The notes under the pieces were generated by a model that worked only from the letters and a program-made list of their open reading frames with translations, searched no databases and had not been told where the DNA came from. Below are positions 1-7,059 of a stretch of 8,952 bases of DNA, piece by piece. The DNA lies in assembly GCA_947177695.1 (NCBI GenBank), contig CAMWVO010000051.1, positions 1 through 8,952 of the forward strand, given 5' to 3'. Position 1 is the stretch's first letter; every line of letters begins with the position of its first letter. Both the position numbers and the translations under genes were made by a program. Origin of the DNA: an uncultured Clostridia bacterium. Lineage in GTDB: Bacteria; Bacillota; Clostridia; Oscillospirales; Ruminococcaceae.

Positions 1-34
1 CCAATGTTTTTATATGACGAAATATGGTATCATT

Positions 35-78
35 AGACTGTGACGACCGTGCAGTCTGTACGGCAATCCCGCGTGCCG
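35..78. other. Two short inverted repeats upstream of the oxidoreductase gene
   Basis: AGACTG at 35-40 pairs with CAGTCT at 52-57, and CGGCA at 61-65 pairs with TGCCG at 74-78. No run of T follows either stem, so a terminator is not supported. They could be the end of an upstream transcript or part of a leader for the gene starting at 151. I see no other gene in bases 1-150 and no convincing -35/-10 pair. Confidence 0.25.
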
Positions 79-150
79 AGCCTGTCCCTTAATTATATGC
101 GGGAAATATCCTGTTTTTTACTGACAGCGTAAATTTTCGGAGGTTTTATT

Positions 151-1236
151 ATGTCGGATTTTGATATTGCAATAATCGGCGGAGGTCCTGCGGGGGCAAC
201 CCTTGCGCGGCTTCTGGACGGACGTTTCCGCGTTATACTTATCGACGGAAAAACCGATTCTGCCGAAAGCTTCCGCAAGGTCTGCGGGGGACTTCTCTCT
301 CCCGACGCCCAGAAAGCCTTTGCCGAGTTCGACCTTACCCTGCCCAAGGATATTCTGGTAGACCCCCAGATATTCTCCGTCCGCACCATTGATCTGCAAA
401 GCCGCCGCGAAAGACACTATCAGCGTTTCTACATGAACCTTGACCGCCATAAGTTTGACCTTTGGCTGGAAAGTCTCGTCCCCGAAAGCGCGGAAAGATT
501 TTACGGCAAATGCAGGAATATATCCCGCGGCGGGGACGGTTCTTACCGCCTTGTCTGCCGCGGAAACGACGGTACAGAGCGTTCCGTTACCGTGGACACA
601 ATTGTCGGCGCAGACGGCGCAGGCTCGGCGGTGCGGCGTTTTCTGTACCCCAAAAAGAAAATACGCCGCTACACCGCGATACAGCAGTGGTTTGCCGAGG
701 AACACTCAAACCCGTTCTACAGCTGCATTTTTGACCCCGAGACAAGCGACTGCTGCTCATGGTCTATCTCAAAAGATAACCTGTTTATCTTCGGCGGAGC
801 GTTTGCTCCAAAGGGCTGCCGCGAAAGCTTCGAGAGGCAGAAAAAGCGTCTTGCGGAGTACGGCTTTAAATTCGGAGAACCGCTGAAAACCGAAGCCTGC
901 GTAGTGCTTCGTCCCGAATCGCCATTCGATATCCGCACGGGCAGGGAGGGCGCATTTCTTATAGGCGAAGCGGCGGGACTTATAAGCCCCAGCTCTCTGG
1001 AGGGAATAAGCTTTGCCGTAAACAGCGCGCGGATACTGGCGGAAATTCTTAACGGAAACGCTCCGAACCCGCAGAAAGCCTATGCCGCAAGGATACTTCC
1101 CATGCGTCTGAAGATCGCGGCAAAGCTTGTAAAGTGTCCGTTCATGTATTTTCCTCCGCTCCGCAGAGCCGTTATGGCAAGCGGGATCGGCAGCATTTCC
1201 GTGGCTAAAACGGAAAGTCCCCGAAAGGAAAAATAA
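151..1236 (+). CDS. FAD-dependent oxidoreductase, geranylgeranyl reductase-like
   Basis: A 361-residue flavoprotein, probably cytoplasmic or peripheral to the membrane. The N-terminal Rossmann dinucleotide fold shows GGGPAGA at residues 10-16 and an acidic residue ending the second beta strand (D32). VCGG at 44-47 is typical of the geranylgeranyl reductase/FixC-like group. GADGAGSAVRR (153-163) is the family's second nucleotide-contact motif, and GEAAGLISPSSLEG (272-285) matches the C-terminal FAD pyrophosphate motif. Known members reduce isoprenoid double bonds or hydroxylate aromatic substrates. The substrate here cannot be told from sequence, and no isoprenoid genes are nearby. The start is supported by GGAGG at 139-143, seven bases before ATG. 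A gap and a new promoter separate it from the acyl-CoA synthetase, so the two need not be functionally linked. The general class is secure; the reaction is not. Confidence 0.88.
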   Translation: MSDFDIAIIGGGPAGATLARLLDGRFRVILIDGKTDSAESFRKVCGGLLSPDAQKAFAEFDLTLPKDILVDPQIFSVRTIDLQSRRERHYQRFYMNLDRHKFDLWLESLVPESAERFYGKCRNISRGGDGSYRLVCRGNDGTERSVTVDTIVGADGAGSAVRRFLYPKKKIRRYTAIQQWFAEEHSNPFYSCIFDPETSDCCSWSISKDNLFIFGGAFAPKGCRESFERQKKRLAEYGFKFGEPLKTEACVVLRPESPFDIRTGREGAFLIGEAAGLISPSSLEGISFAVNSARILAEILNGNAPNPQKAYAARILPMRLKIAAKLVKCPFMYFPPLRRAVMASGIGSISVAKTESPRKEK

Positions 1237-1292
1237 TGCGGAAATCCGTCAAAATGCACAAACACAGCCTGTAAGGTTGTCCTTTCAGACTA

Positions 1293-1321
1293 TTGATTTT
1301 TACCCTTTAAAGTGTTATAAT
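1293..1321 (+). promoter_or_regulatory. Housekeeping sigma promoter for the acyl-CoA synthetase gene
   Basis: TTGATT at 1293-1298 and TATAAT at 1316-1321 are separated by 17 bases, the optimal sigma-A spacing. Transcription would begin near 1328, leaving a leader of about 48 bases before the ATG at 1376. The site lies in the 139-base gap after the oxidoreductase gene, where I see no terminator hairpin with a T-run. Confidence 0.72.
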
Positions 1322-1375
1322 AATTATATGTTTATATGTTTTTTAAATTTATGAAAATTAAGGACGGTAATTTTT

Positions 1376-3010
1376 ATGCCAATTACGGAAATTCTTGAAC
1401 AGAACTGCGAAAAATTCGGAGGCGACACCGCTCTGGTGGAGATCAACCCCGATATTCAGGAGACCCGCCGCGTAACGTGGAAGGAGTACGAGCTGATAGA
1501 ACCCGGCACGCTCTGCCACTACCGCCGCGAGATAACATGGAACGTTTTCAACGAAAAGGCAAACCGCTTTGCAAACCTGCTGCTGAGCCGCGGCATCAAA
1601 AAGGGAGACAAGGTAGCTATCCTGCTGATGAACTGCCTTGAATGGCTTCCCATATATTTCGGAATACTCAAAACAGGGGCGCTTGCAGTGCCGCTGAATT
1701 TCCGCTATACCTCCGAGGAGATCAAGTACTGTCTCGATCTGTCCGAAAGCGACGTGCTTGTTTTCGGTCCCGAATTTATCGGAAGAGTTGAGGAGATCGC
1801 CGACGATATCAGCAAGCACAGGCTCCTTTTCTTTGTGGGAGGAAACTGCCCCACCTTTGCGGAGGACTACGACCGTCTTACCGCGAACTGTCCCAGCGTT
1901 TCCCCCGACATAAAGCTTACCGACGACGACTATGCCGCGATATATTTTTCTTCGGGAACAACAGGCTTCCCCAAGGCGATACTCCATAAGCACATGAGCC
2001 TTATGCACTCCGCACGCGTTGAGCAGAACCACCACGGTCAGACCAAGGACGATATCTTCCTATGCATTCCTCCGCTGTACCATACGGGCGCGAAAATGCA
2101 CTGGTTCGGCTCTTTCCTTGTGGGAGGAAAATCTGTCCTGCTGAGAGGTGTAAAACCGAAAACTATCCTTGAAGCCGTATCCTCCGAGGAATGCACAATA
2201 GTATGGCTGCTGGTGCCTTGGGCGCAGGATATTCTGGACGCCATCGAAAGCGGCGAAATAAAGCTTTCCGACTATAAGACCAAGCAGTGGAGACTTATGC
2301 ATATCGGCGCGCAGCCTGTTCCCCCAAGCCTTATAACACGTTGGAAAAAATATTTCCCCGACCATCTGTACGATACCAACTACGGTCTGAGCGAATCTAT
2401 CGGTCCCGGCTGCGTACACTTGGGCGTGGAGAATATCCACAAGGTTGGCGCGATAGGCAAGGCGGGCTTCGGTTGGGAGACCAAGATCGTGGATGAGAAC
2501 GGAGCTTCCGTTGAGCGCGGCAAGGTTGGCGAGCTTGCGGTAAAGGGTCCCGGCGTTATGACCTGCTACTACAACGATCCCGAGGCGACCGACGAAGTTC
2601 TCAAGGACGGCTGGCTCTTTACGGGCGATATGGCTCAGGAGGACGAGGACGGCTTCATCTTCCTTGTTGACCGTAAAAAGGACGTTATCATTTCTGGCGG
2701 CGAGAACCTTTATCCCGTACAGATTGAGGACTTCCTGCGTGGTCATGATGCGATAAAGGACGCGGCTGTAATAGGACTTCCCGACAAGCGTCTGGGAGAG
2801 ATCGCCGCGGCGATAATCGAAATAAAGCCCGACCACAAATGCACCGAGGAGGAGATCGCGGCGTTCTGCAACGGTCTGCCCAGATACAAGCGTCCCCATA
2901 AGATCATTTTTGCGGATATCCCCAGAAATCCCACGGGCAAGATCGAAAAGCCCAGGCTTCGTGAGATTTACTGCGGCGAAAGCGTTGTTGCAAAGCAGAA
3001 CAAAGGCTGA
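1376..3010 (+). CDS. AMP-forming acyl-CoA synthetase (ANL superfamily)
   Basis: A 544-residue ligase that would activate a carboxylic acid with ATP to an acyl-adenylate and then an acyl-CoA thioester. All core motifs are visible: the phosphate-binding loop SSGTTGFPKA (192-201), YGLSE (336-340), the adenylate-binding GWLFTGD (412-418), the hinge DRKKDVIISGGENLYP (432-447), and the C-terminal catalytic lysine in NPTGKIEK (K522). Length is normal for medium/long-chain or aryl-CoA ligases. The N-terminus is unusual: RRVTW (31-35) is followed about 20 residues later by RREITW (50-55), so the usual substrate-entry strand appears twice with an insert between. AAGGA at 1360-1364 supports the start. 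The next gene begins 20 bases after the stop, suggesting cotranscription. The acyl substrate is unknown. Confidence 0.93.
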   Translation: MPITEILEQNCEKFGGDTALVEINPDIQETRRVTWKEYELIEPGTLCHYRREITWNVFNEKANRFANLLLSRGIKKGDKVAILLMNCLEWLPIYFGILKTGALAVPLNFRYTSEEIKYCLDLSESDVLVFGPEFIGRVEEIADDISKHRLLFFVGGNCPTFAEDYDRLTANCPSVSPDIKLTDDDYAAIYFSSGTTGFPKAILHKHMSLMHSARVEQNHHGQTKDDIFLCIPPLYHTGAKMHWFGSFLVGGKSVLLRGVKPKTILEAVSSEECTIVWLLVPWAQDILDAIESGEIKLSDYKTKQWRLMHIGAQPVPPSLITRWKKYFPDHLYDTNYGLSESIGPGCVHLGVENIHKVGAIGKAGFGWETKIVDENGASVERGKVGELAVKGPGVMTCYYNDPEATDEVLKDGWLFTGDMAQEDEDGFIFLVDRKKDVIISGGENLYPVQIEDFLRGHDAIKDAAVIGLPDKRLGEIAAAIIEIKPDHKCTEEEIAAFCNGLPRYKRPHKIIFADIPRNPTGKIEKPRLREIYCGESVVAKQNKG

Positions 3011-3030
3011 TTTCCTGAAGGAGAATTTCA

Positions 3031-4290
3031 ATGAAACCTAAAGCTATAAAAGCCATCGCAAAATATCTGTCTGCGGCTTTGCTGGCGGCAGGCGTGCTTA
3101 CGGCTGTTCCCGAAATTACGGAGAGCTTCGGCGTTGCGCTTGCGGTATCTGCCGAGACCACGGCTGACGGCTTTGTTATCGAGACTATAGACGGAAAAAG
3201 AATAATCACAGGCTACACAGGCAGCGGCGGAGCGGTCAAGATACCTGCGGGTACGGACGGTATCGGACAGTACGCTTTCAGCGCCAACGGGACGATAACA
3301 AGTCTTTCCGTTCCGTCGGGTGTGCCAAAAAGCTTCTATATCGGCGATATGGCTTTTTACAGCTGTCACAGCCTTAAAACGGTGACGGTAAACGGCAGTA
3401 TTGCAAGAGTGGGAAGATCGGCATTTCAGGGCTGTCTGAGCCTTGAAACCGTTACGTTCAAGGGCAGCGTTTCGGACGGTATCGGAGCGTACGCTTTTTC
3501 AAGCTGCCAGAAGCTGCAAAAGGTCAGCTTTGCCAAAACAAGCGCAAAGCTGGGCGGTCTCAGCGGAGCCTGCTTTGAAAACAATTTCGAGCTTACCGAA
3601 GTACAGCTTCCCGAAAAAACGGGAGCGATATACGGTTATAATTTCAACAACTGTCCCAAGCTCACAAGTCTGAGGATACCCGAAAATACCAAGATCGTGG
3701 GCACTGAAGTTTTCGGCTATATGTACGGCTGCGGCAAAAAGGGCTGTTACTCCACGGCTGACGGAAACGGACAGAAAGAAAAGTCCGTGAAAGCCGACGG
3801 AACAAAGTCGCTGTATGTTATCAACCTCTATACGGCTGACTCCGCAGAATACAAGAAAAACGGCGGCGCGCTTTATAATTCCGAGCTGTTCAGCGGAGAT
3901 AAAAAAATCACTCAGCAGCCCATCACTCTCACTGTGACAGAGGGCTCGGACGCAGAGAGATACGCCGAGGAAAACGGCATTGCCTATAAGTATGAGACCA
4001 ACGAAGACCCGTCTGTGCCGTCGGGCTTTAAAAAGAGCGTTACAAGCAGCGCGGTCACTCTGACGTGGAACGCCGTGGAGGGCGCGGATCAGTACAAGGT
4101 CTATATGTATAACCGCGAAACCGGAAAGTTCACCAAGTACAAGGACGTTAAAAATCCCAAGTGCAGGGTGAGCGGTCTTGAAGCAAATACCGAGTACAGG
4201 TTCAAGGTAGTCGCCTACACAAAGGACAGCAGCGGCAAGTCCGTAAAGGGCGGCACTTCAAAGACGGTAAAGGCGGTCACCTCGGAGTAA
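3031..4290 (+). CDS. Secreted BspA-type leucine-rich repeat protein with C-terminal fibronectin III domain
   Basis: A 419-residue exported protein. Residues 1-41 form a signal peptide: a lysine-rich start, the hydrophobic stretch at 13-26, and a probable signal peptidase I site after VSA at 39-41. Residues about 65-225 contain BspA/LRR_5-like repeats with the recurring pattern IG..AF..C..L..V....; examples are at 104-118, 127-142 and 151-166. A segment at 226-325 has no clear domain but includes several cysteines (234, 239). Residues about 328-417 form a fibronectin III domain with VTLTWNAVEGADQYKVY (342-358) and GLEANTEYRFKVVAY (382-396). There is no LPXTG motif, S-layer domain or dockerin, so it is probably released or loosely held. 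AAGGAG at 3018-3023 sets the start. LRR_5 proteins often bind proteins or host/plant surfaces; the role here is unknown. Confidence 0.88.
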   Translation: MKPKAIKAIAKYLSAALLAAGVLTAVPEITESFGVALAVSAETTADGFVIETIDGKRIITGYTGSGGAVKIPAGTDGIGQYAFSANGTITSLSVPSGVPKSFYIGDMAFYSCHSLKTVTVNGSIARVGRSAFQGCLSLETVTFKGSVSDGIGAYAFSSCQKLQKVSFAKTSAKLGGLSGACFENNFELTEVQLPEKTGAIYGYNFNNCPKLTSLRIPENTKIVGTEVFGYMYGCGKKGCYSTADGNGQKEKSVKADGTKSLYVINLYTADSAEYKKNGGALYNSELFSGDKKITQQPITLTVTEGSDAERYAEENGIAYKYETNEDPSVPSGFKKSVTSSAVTLTWNAVEGADQYKVYMYNRETGKFTKYKDVKNPKCRVSGLEANTEYRFKVVAYTKDSSGKSVKGGTSKTVKAVTSE

Positions 4291-4308
4291 TTGGGATGCA
4301 GAATATTG

Positions 4309-4338
4309 TTTGCACAGATTTTATAATAATTTGCACAG
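4309..4338 (+). promoter_or_regulatory. Direct repeat around a TATAAT element upstream of azlC (possible operator/promoter)
   Basis: TTTGCACAG occurs at 4309-4317 and again at 4330-4338, a period of 21 bases (two helical turns). TATAAT lies between them at 4322-4327. No good -35 hexamer stands 16-18 bases upstream. The arrangement suggests a regulator dimer binding one face of DNA over a promoter, but only the repeat itself is seen directly. Confidence 0.42.
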
Positions 4339-4341
4339 CAA

Positions 4342-4380
4342 AAAGCTGTCGGTATTCCCACGCGGGACGCCGACAGCTTT
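4342..4380 (+). terminator. Strong hairpin in the azlC leader: terminator or attenuator
   Basis: AAAGCTGTCGG at 4342-4352 pairs perfectly with CCGACAGCTTT at 4370-4380 (11 bp). An inner TCCC/GGGA stem lies at 4356-4359 and 4364-4367. The T-run is short (TTTG). It may end the LRR-gene transcript. If the TATAAT at 4322 is used, the hairpin lies in the azlC 5' leader and could act as an attenuator, because there is no room for an azlC promoter between the hairpin and the ribosome binding site. Confidence 0.5.
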
Positions 4381-4415
4381 GTAATGGTACAGTATACGAA
4401 AGGAACATCACATTT

Positions 4416-5138
4416 ATGGAATCAAAAAAGCTTAGCTTTAAGGAGGGACTTGCCGACGGCGTTCCTATCGGACTGGGGTATCTGTCGGTGTCCTTCAGCT
4501 TCGGCATTGCCGCCGTTACGCAGGGAGTTTCCGCACTTGCGGCGACCGTCGTATCAATGACGAACCTTACCTCCGCGGGACAGGTGGCGGGTCTGAGCAT
4601 AATCACCGCCGCGGGAACTCTGCTCGAAATGGCGTTGGCTCAGCTTATAATAAATATGCGCTATGCGCTGATGAGCCTGTCCCTGTCCCAGAAGCTTGAC
4701 ACGGGCTTCACCACTCCTCACAGATTTCTTGCGGCGTTCGGCATTACCGACGAGATCTTCGCCGTTGCTTCGGGAAAGCCCAAGGAGATCACTCCGAGTT
4801 ATATGTACGGCTTGATACTGCTGCCGTTTTTGTGCTGGTCTGCGGGTACGCTTTTAGGCGGCATAGCGGGAAGCGTCCTGCCCGAAATGCTCCGTTCCGC
4901 TCTGGGAATAGCCATCTACGGAATGTTCATCGCCATTTTCATTCCCCCTGCAAGAAAGTCCGCGGGAGTGCTTGTCACAGTAATAATCTCGGCGGCGATG
5001 AGCTGCGGACTGAGGTACATTCCGTTATTCTCACACGTTTCGTCTGGCTTTGCAATAATAATCTGTACCCTTGCGGCTTCGGCGGCGGGAGCGATACTGT
5101 TTCCCCGAGGCGGGCAAAAGGAGGCTGAGGCGGAATGA
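4416..5138 (+). CDS. azlC: AzlC family branched-chain amino acid exporter, large subunit
   Basis: A 240-residue polytopic membrane protein. AzlC-type proteins pair with a small AzlD partner and export branched-chain amino acids or analogues. Family features are the N-terminal FKEGLADGVPIGLGYLSVSFSFG (residues 8-30, with the conserved P17 and G18) and N-M-R-Y-A-L-M-S at about 79-86. Several hydrophobic segments follow. The frame is open upstream to 4296, but the added 40 residues would be polar, cysteine-rich and encoded by the hairpin region. The ATG at 4416 is preceded by GAAAGGAA at 4398-4405 with good spacing and gives the normal family length, so I chose it. The stop overlaps the azlD start in ATGA, indicating translational coupling. 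Substrate specificity is from the family, not from direct evidence. Confidence 0.9.
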   Translation: MESKKLSFKEGLADGVPIGLGYLSVSFSFGIAAVTQGVSALAATVVSMTNLTSAGQVAGLSIITAAGTLLEMALAQLIINMRYALMSLSLSQKLDTGFTTPHRFLAAFGITDEIFAVASGKPKEITPSYMYGLILLPFLCWSAGTLLGGIAGSVLPEMLRSALGIAIYGMFIAIFIPPARKSAGVLVTVIISAAMSCGLRYIPLFSHVSSGFAIIICTLAASAAGAILFPRGGQKEAEAE

Positions 5139-5455
5139 CAACGAGTATTGTTGCTTATATCGGCGTAATGGCGGGAGTGACCTATCTTGTGCGAATGCTT
5201 CCGTTTGTGATATTCAGAAAAAAAATAAAGTCCCGTTTTGTCAAGGATTTTCTGTACTATGTGCCCTATGCGGTTCTGGGAGCAATGACAATTCCCGCGG
5301 CTTTTTATTCCACGGGAAACGTTGCTTCGGCTTCGGTTGGCATAGCCGCGGCGGTGCTTCTTGCACTGAAAAACAAGGGACTGCTCGCAGTCGCGGCGGC
5401 GGCTTGTATAGCTGCTTTTGCGGCGGAGCTGCTTATGAAATTTTTATTGGTATAA
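5135..5455 (+). CDS. azlD: AzlD family branched-chain amino acid exporter, small subunit
   Basis: A 106-residue membrane protein with about four hydrophobic segments, the standard size for AzlD. Recognisable features are TYLVRMLPF (residues 16-24), with the conserved arginine and proline after the first segment, and YVPYAVLGAMTIPA (42-55). It is expected to form the export complex with the AzlC encoded just upstream. AAAAGGAGG at 5116-5124 lies ten bases before the ATG and inside the end of azlC. The four-base ATGA overlap points to translational coupling and equal expression. A strong terminator starts six bases after the stop. Confidence 0.9.
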   Translation: MTTSIVAYIGVMAGVTYLVRMLPFVIFRKKIKSRFVKDFLYYVPYAVLGAMTIPAAFYSTGNVASASVGIAAAVLLALKNKGLLAVAAAACIAAFAAELLMKFLLV

Positions 5456-5460
5456 TAATT

Positions 5461-5491
5461 CGACCGTTCCGCGCTGTCTGCGGAACGGTCG
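5461..5491. terminator. Rho-independent terminator shared by azlCD and the convergent operon
   Basis: A perfect 12-bp stem (5461-5472 with 5480-5491) and a seven-base loop are followed on the plus strand by TTTATTTAGC and a further T-rich stretch. It ends azlCD. The minus-strand gene stops at 5504, so its transcript would read into the same hairpin and then an A/T-rich tail, so the element probably works in both directions. Confidence 0.88.
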
Positions 5492-5503
5492 TTTATTTAG
5501 CTT

Positions 5504-6310
5504 TTATTTTGCTCTGTCCGCAATTCCGAAAAGAATATCGTCTGCCATTAACTTATAAAGTTCGCTTTCCTTTGCAAAATACGGATTATTTATTAAAAAT
5601 GTAAACGGTGAGGAAATCCCTGTTTCTTCTATTACAGAAAGCCATTCGCTTTTGGATATTCTTCCATCGTATCCGCATTGTAAACTTAAAGATAAATGAG
5701 AAGCCATATCAGTAGCTGCCTCCCAACCAAATTTATTAATTATAACGCCTGCAGAATACAGTTCTCCAAAAAGATTTAGCTGATCAACAAATCCTGTTTT
5801 TCCGGCATATTTTTCTTTAATCGCGGCTTCAATTTCATTATAATCCATATTTGAGTAACCACGAGCTTCAAGCTTATCACTAAGTGTTATTTTATCACAG
5901 CCTGCATTTTTTATGTCATCAAGAAATTGAAGATGTATCATATTATGATCTTTACAGGTTTCCACTGCCATCGTCATATAAAAATCGTCGAATATATCTG
6001 CATATTTCTTTTCAATATCAACATATATTTCAGCCTTAGACATTCCGGAATAATCCGTATTTTTTATTGCTTCCGAAATGCTGTCAAGCTTAGCCTGAGT
6101 GTCGGGTATGCTTGAAGAGACTGTCCTTGTCGGGGTTCGCTTCACATCGGACGTGCCGGTGAAAGCGTCCTTTGAATATTTTGCCGCCAGTGATTTTTGC
6201 AGCGCGTCTTCAAAATTGCTTTGCCCCAGTGTCTCAGCCGCTTGTGCGCTTGACGATTTTGAGCGTGTTGTTATAACGGGAGTGCGGTTGGTGGTTCCGG
6301 TGATGTTCAT
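5504..6310 (-). CDS. Unrecognised protein, second gene of a sigma-D-type operon
   Basis: I do not recognise this 268-residue soluble protein. It has no signal peptide or membrane segment. Residues 1-70 are rich in Ser/Thr and probably disordered, with NFEDALQKSL at 32-41. Residues 72-268 look helical. They contain an internal duplication: YSGM...EI...IEKKYA (87-104) and YSNM...EI...IKEKYA (152-169), offset by 65 residues. Near the C-terminus, YDGRISKSEW (214-223) resembles the second half of an EF-hand loop but lacks the first acidic ligands. The start is fixed by AAAGGAGGAGC at 6315-6325. It lies 18 bases after the stop of the preceding gene, so the two share the flagellar-type promoter at 6945-6971. 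The N-terminus (MNIT) matches its neighbour's. The 3' two-thirds is much more AT-rich than the 5' third. A motility-related role is inferred from the promoter only. Confidence 0.8.
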   Translation of the reverse strand: MNITGTTNRTPVITTRSKSSSAQAAETLGQSNFEDALQKSLAAKYSKDAFTGTSDVKRTPTRTVSSSIPDTQAKLDSISEAIKNTDYSGMSKAEIYVDIEKKYADIFDDFYMTMAVETCKDHNMIHLQFLDDIKNAGCDKITLSDKLEARGYSNMDYNEIEAAIKEKYAGKTGFVDQLNLFGELYSAGVIINKFGWEAATDMASHLSLSLQCGYDGRISKSEWLSVIEETGISSPFTFLINNPYFAKESELYKLMADDILFGIADRAK

Positions 6311-6328
6311 AAAAGCTCCTCCTTTTGA

Positions 6329-6898
6329 TCATTTCAGAAGCGTGCTGACGCCGTACCTAATATTATTTATCATCATAAAGATAGCTTCCATGTCAACAGG
6401 ATTTTGCTTAATGTATGATTCTATTTCGGATTTTCGATCGGCAACATATTCTTCGGCAGTCATGGATTCTGCCTTTTGAGTCATCATGCTGAACCCGAGG
6501 GGAGACATATTTCTTGTGAGAGACCATGAAGCCTCCATGCGCTTGCTTTTGTTCGCCAGCTTGACAGCATAATCGCCGAGACTTTTATTCAGCTCGTCAT
6601 ATTCATCCTTAGTAAATTTACCGTTGGCATAAGCCTCGTCCAGCCTTTTGCCCATACCGCCCACGTGTTCGGCAATCTCCTTGTCGCTCATTCCCAATCC
6701 TGATTTGAGATACATAAACGACGAGGGGGAATTAAGCCCCATAAGGCTTTCAATACTGTCAACGCCGCTGCTTTCAAAGCGGTCAAATTTCTTGTTTTCT
6801 CTGGCAGCGTCTTCAGGTGTGGAAAATTCGGTTTTTACCCGTGTCGGATCGGCAAGGGTTTTATAAAGCTCTGCTGCGTTCATGCTTGTTATATTCAT
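6329..6898 (-). CDS. Unrecognised helical protein, first gene of a sigma-D-type operon
   Basis: A 189-residue protein of no family I recognise, without signal peptide or membrane segment. It is predicted largely helical and rich in Met, Lys and Glu. LDEAYANGKFTKDEYDEL at 86-103 looks like a short helix-turn-helix hairpin of the SHOCT kind. Its NGKFTKDEY core parallels DGRISKSEW in the next gene. The frame stays open upstream to an ATG at 7027, but that start would put the sigma-D promoter inside the gene. The ATG at 6898 has AAAGGAGGA eight bases before it and begins MNIT like the following gene, so I chose it. The flagellar-type promoter lies about 45 bases upstream. The role is unknown; export by, or regulation with, the flagellar system is a possibility rather than something the sequence shows. 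Confidence 0.8.
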   Translation of the reverse strand: MNITSMNAAELYKTLADPTRVKTEFSTPEDAARENKKFDRFESSGVDSIESLMGLNSPSSFMYLKSGLGMSDKEIAEHVGGMGKRLDEAYANGKFTKDEYDELNKSLGDYAVKLANKSKRMEASWSLTRNMSPLGFSMMTQKAESMTAEEYVADRKSEIESYIKQNPVDMEAIFMMINNIRYGVSTLLK

Positions 6899-6944
6899 AT
6901 AAAGTCCTCCTTTAAGGTGATTTCGGGATATACTTATATAATAT

Positions 6945-6971
6945 ATATCGGCAGAAATTCCCGAAACTTTA
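6945..6971 (-). promoter_or_regulatory. Flagellar sigma factor (sigma-28/FliA/SigD) promoter
   Basis: Read on the minus strand: TAAAGTTT (6971-6964), an 11-base spacer, then GCCGATAT (6952-6945). This matches the sigma-28 consensus TAAAGTTT-N11-GCCGATAA at every position but the last, and the Bacillus SigD form (TAAA-N15-GCCGATAT) exactly. Transcription would begin near 6938, about 40 bases before the ATG at 6898. It drives the two-gene operon 6898-5504. Confidence 0.85.
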
Positions 6972-7059
6972 GGACAATTCCCCGATCTCACATAAAGGCG
7001 GCGAAAATTCATAAGGCGGGAGGGCATTATTTTTCGTGCGGCACGGAAACGTCCCGCAT

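Noticed and set aside
118..705. A 195-residue open frame on the minus strand over the oxidoreductase
   Set aside because: It is antisense to a clear FAD-binding protein, cysteine-rich and without a recognisable domain or start signal.
2060..3031. A 323-residue open frame on the minus strand inside the acyl-CoA synthetase gene
   Set aside because: It lies antisense to a gene with every family motif intact, its product resembles no family, and it has no ribosome binding site. It is a by-product of biased third codon positions. The same holds for the 225-residue minus-strand frame at 1358-2035.
4370..4398. Possible azlC promoter CCGACA-N17-TATACG
   Set aside because: Both hexamers match poorly, the -35 lies in the hairpin stem, and transcription would start at or after the ribosome binding site, leaving azlC without it.
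5071..5604. A plus-strand frame overlapping azlC, azlD and the terminator
   Set aside because: It runs through two well-supported genes and a strong terminator in another frame, and its protein is an Arg/Gly/Cys-rich shadow.
6899..7027. N-terminal extension of the 189-residue protein to an ATG at 7027
   Set aside because: The extension would place the sigma-D promoter inside the coding region, whereas the ATG at 6898 has a near-perfect ribosome binding site.
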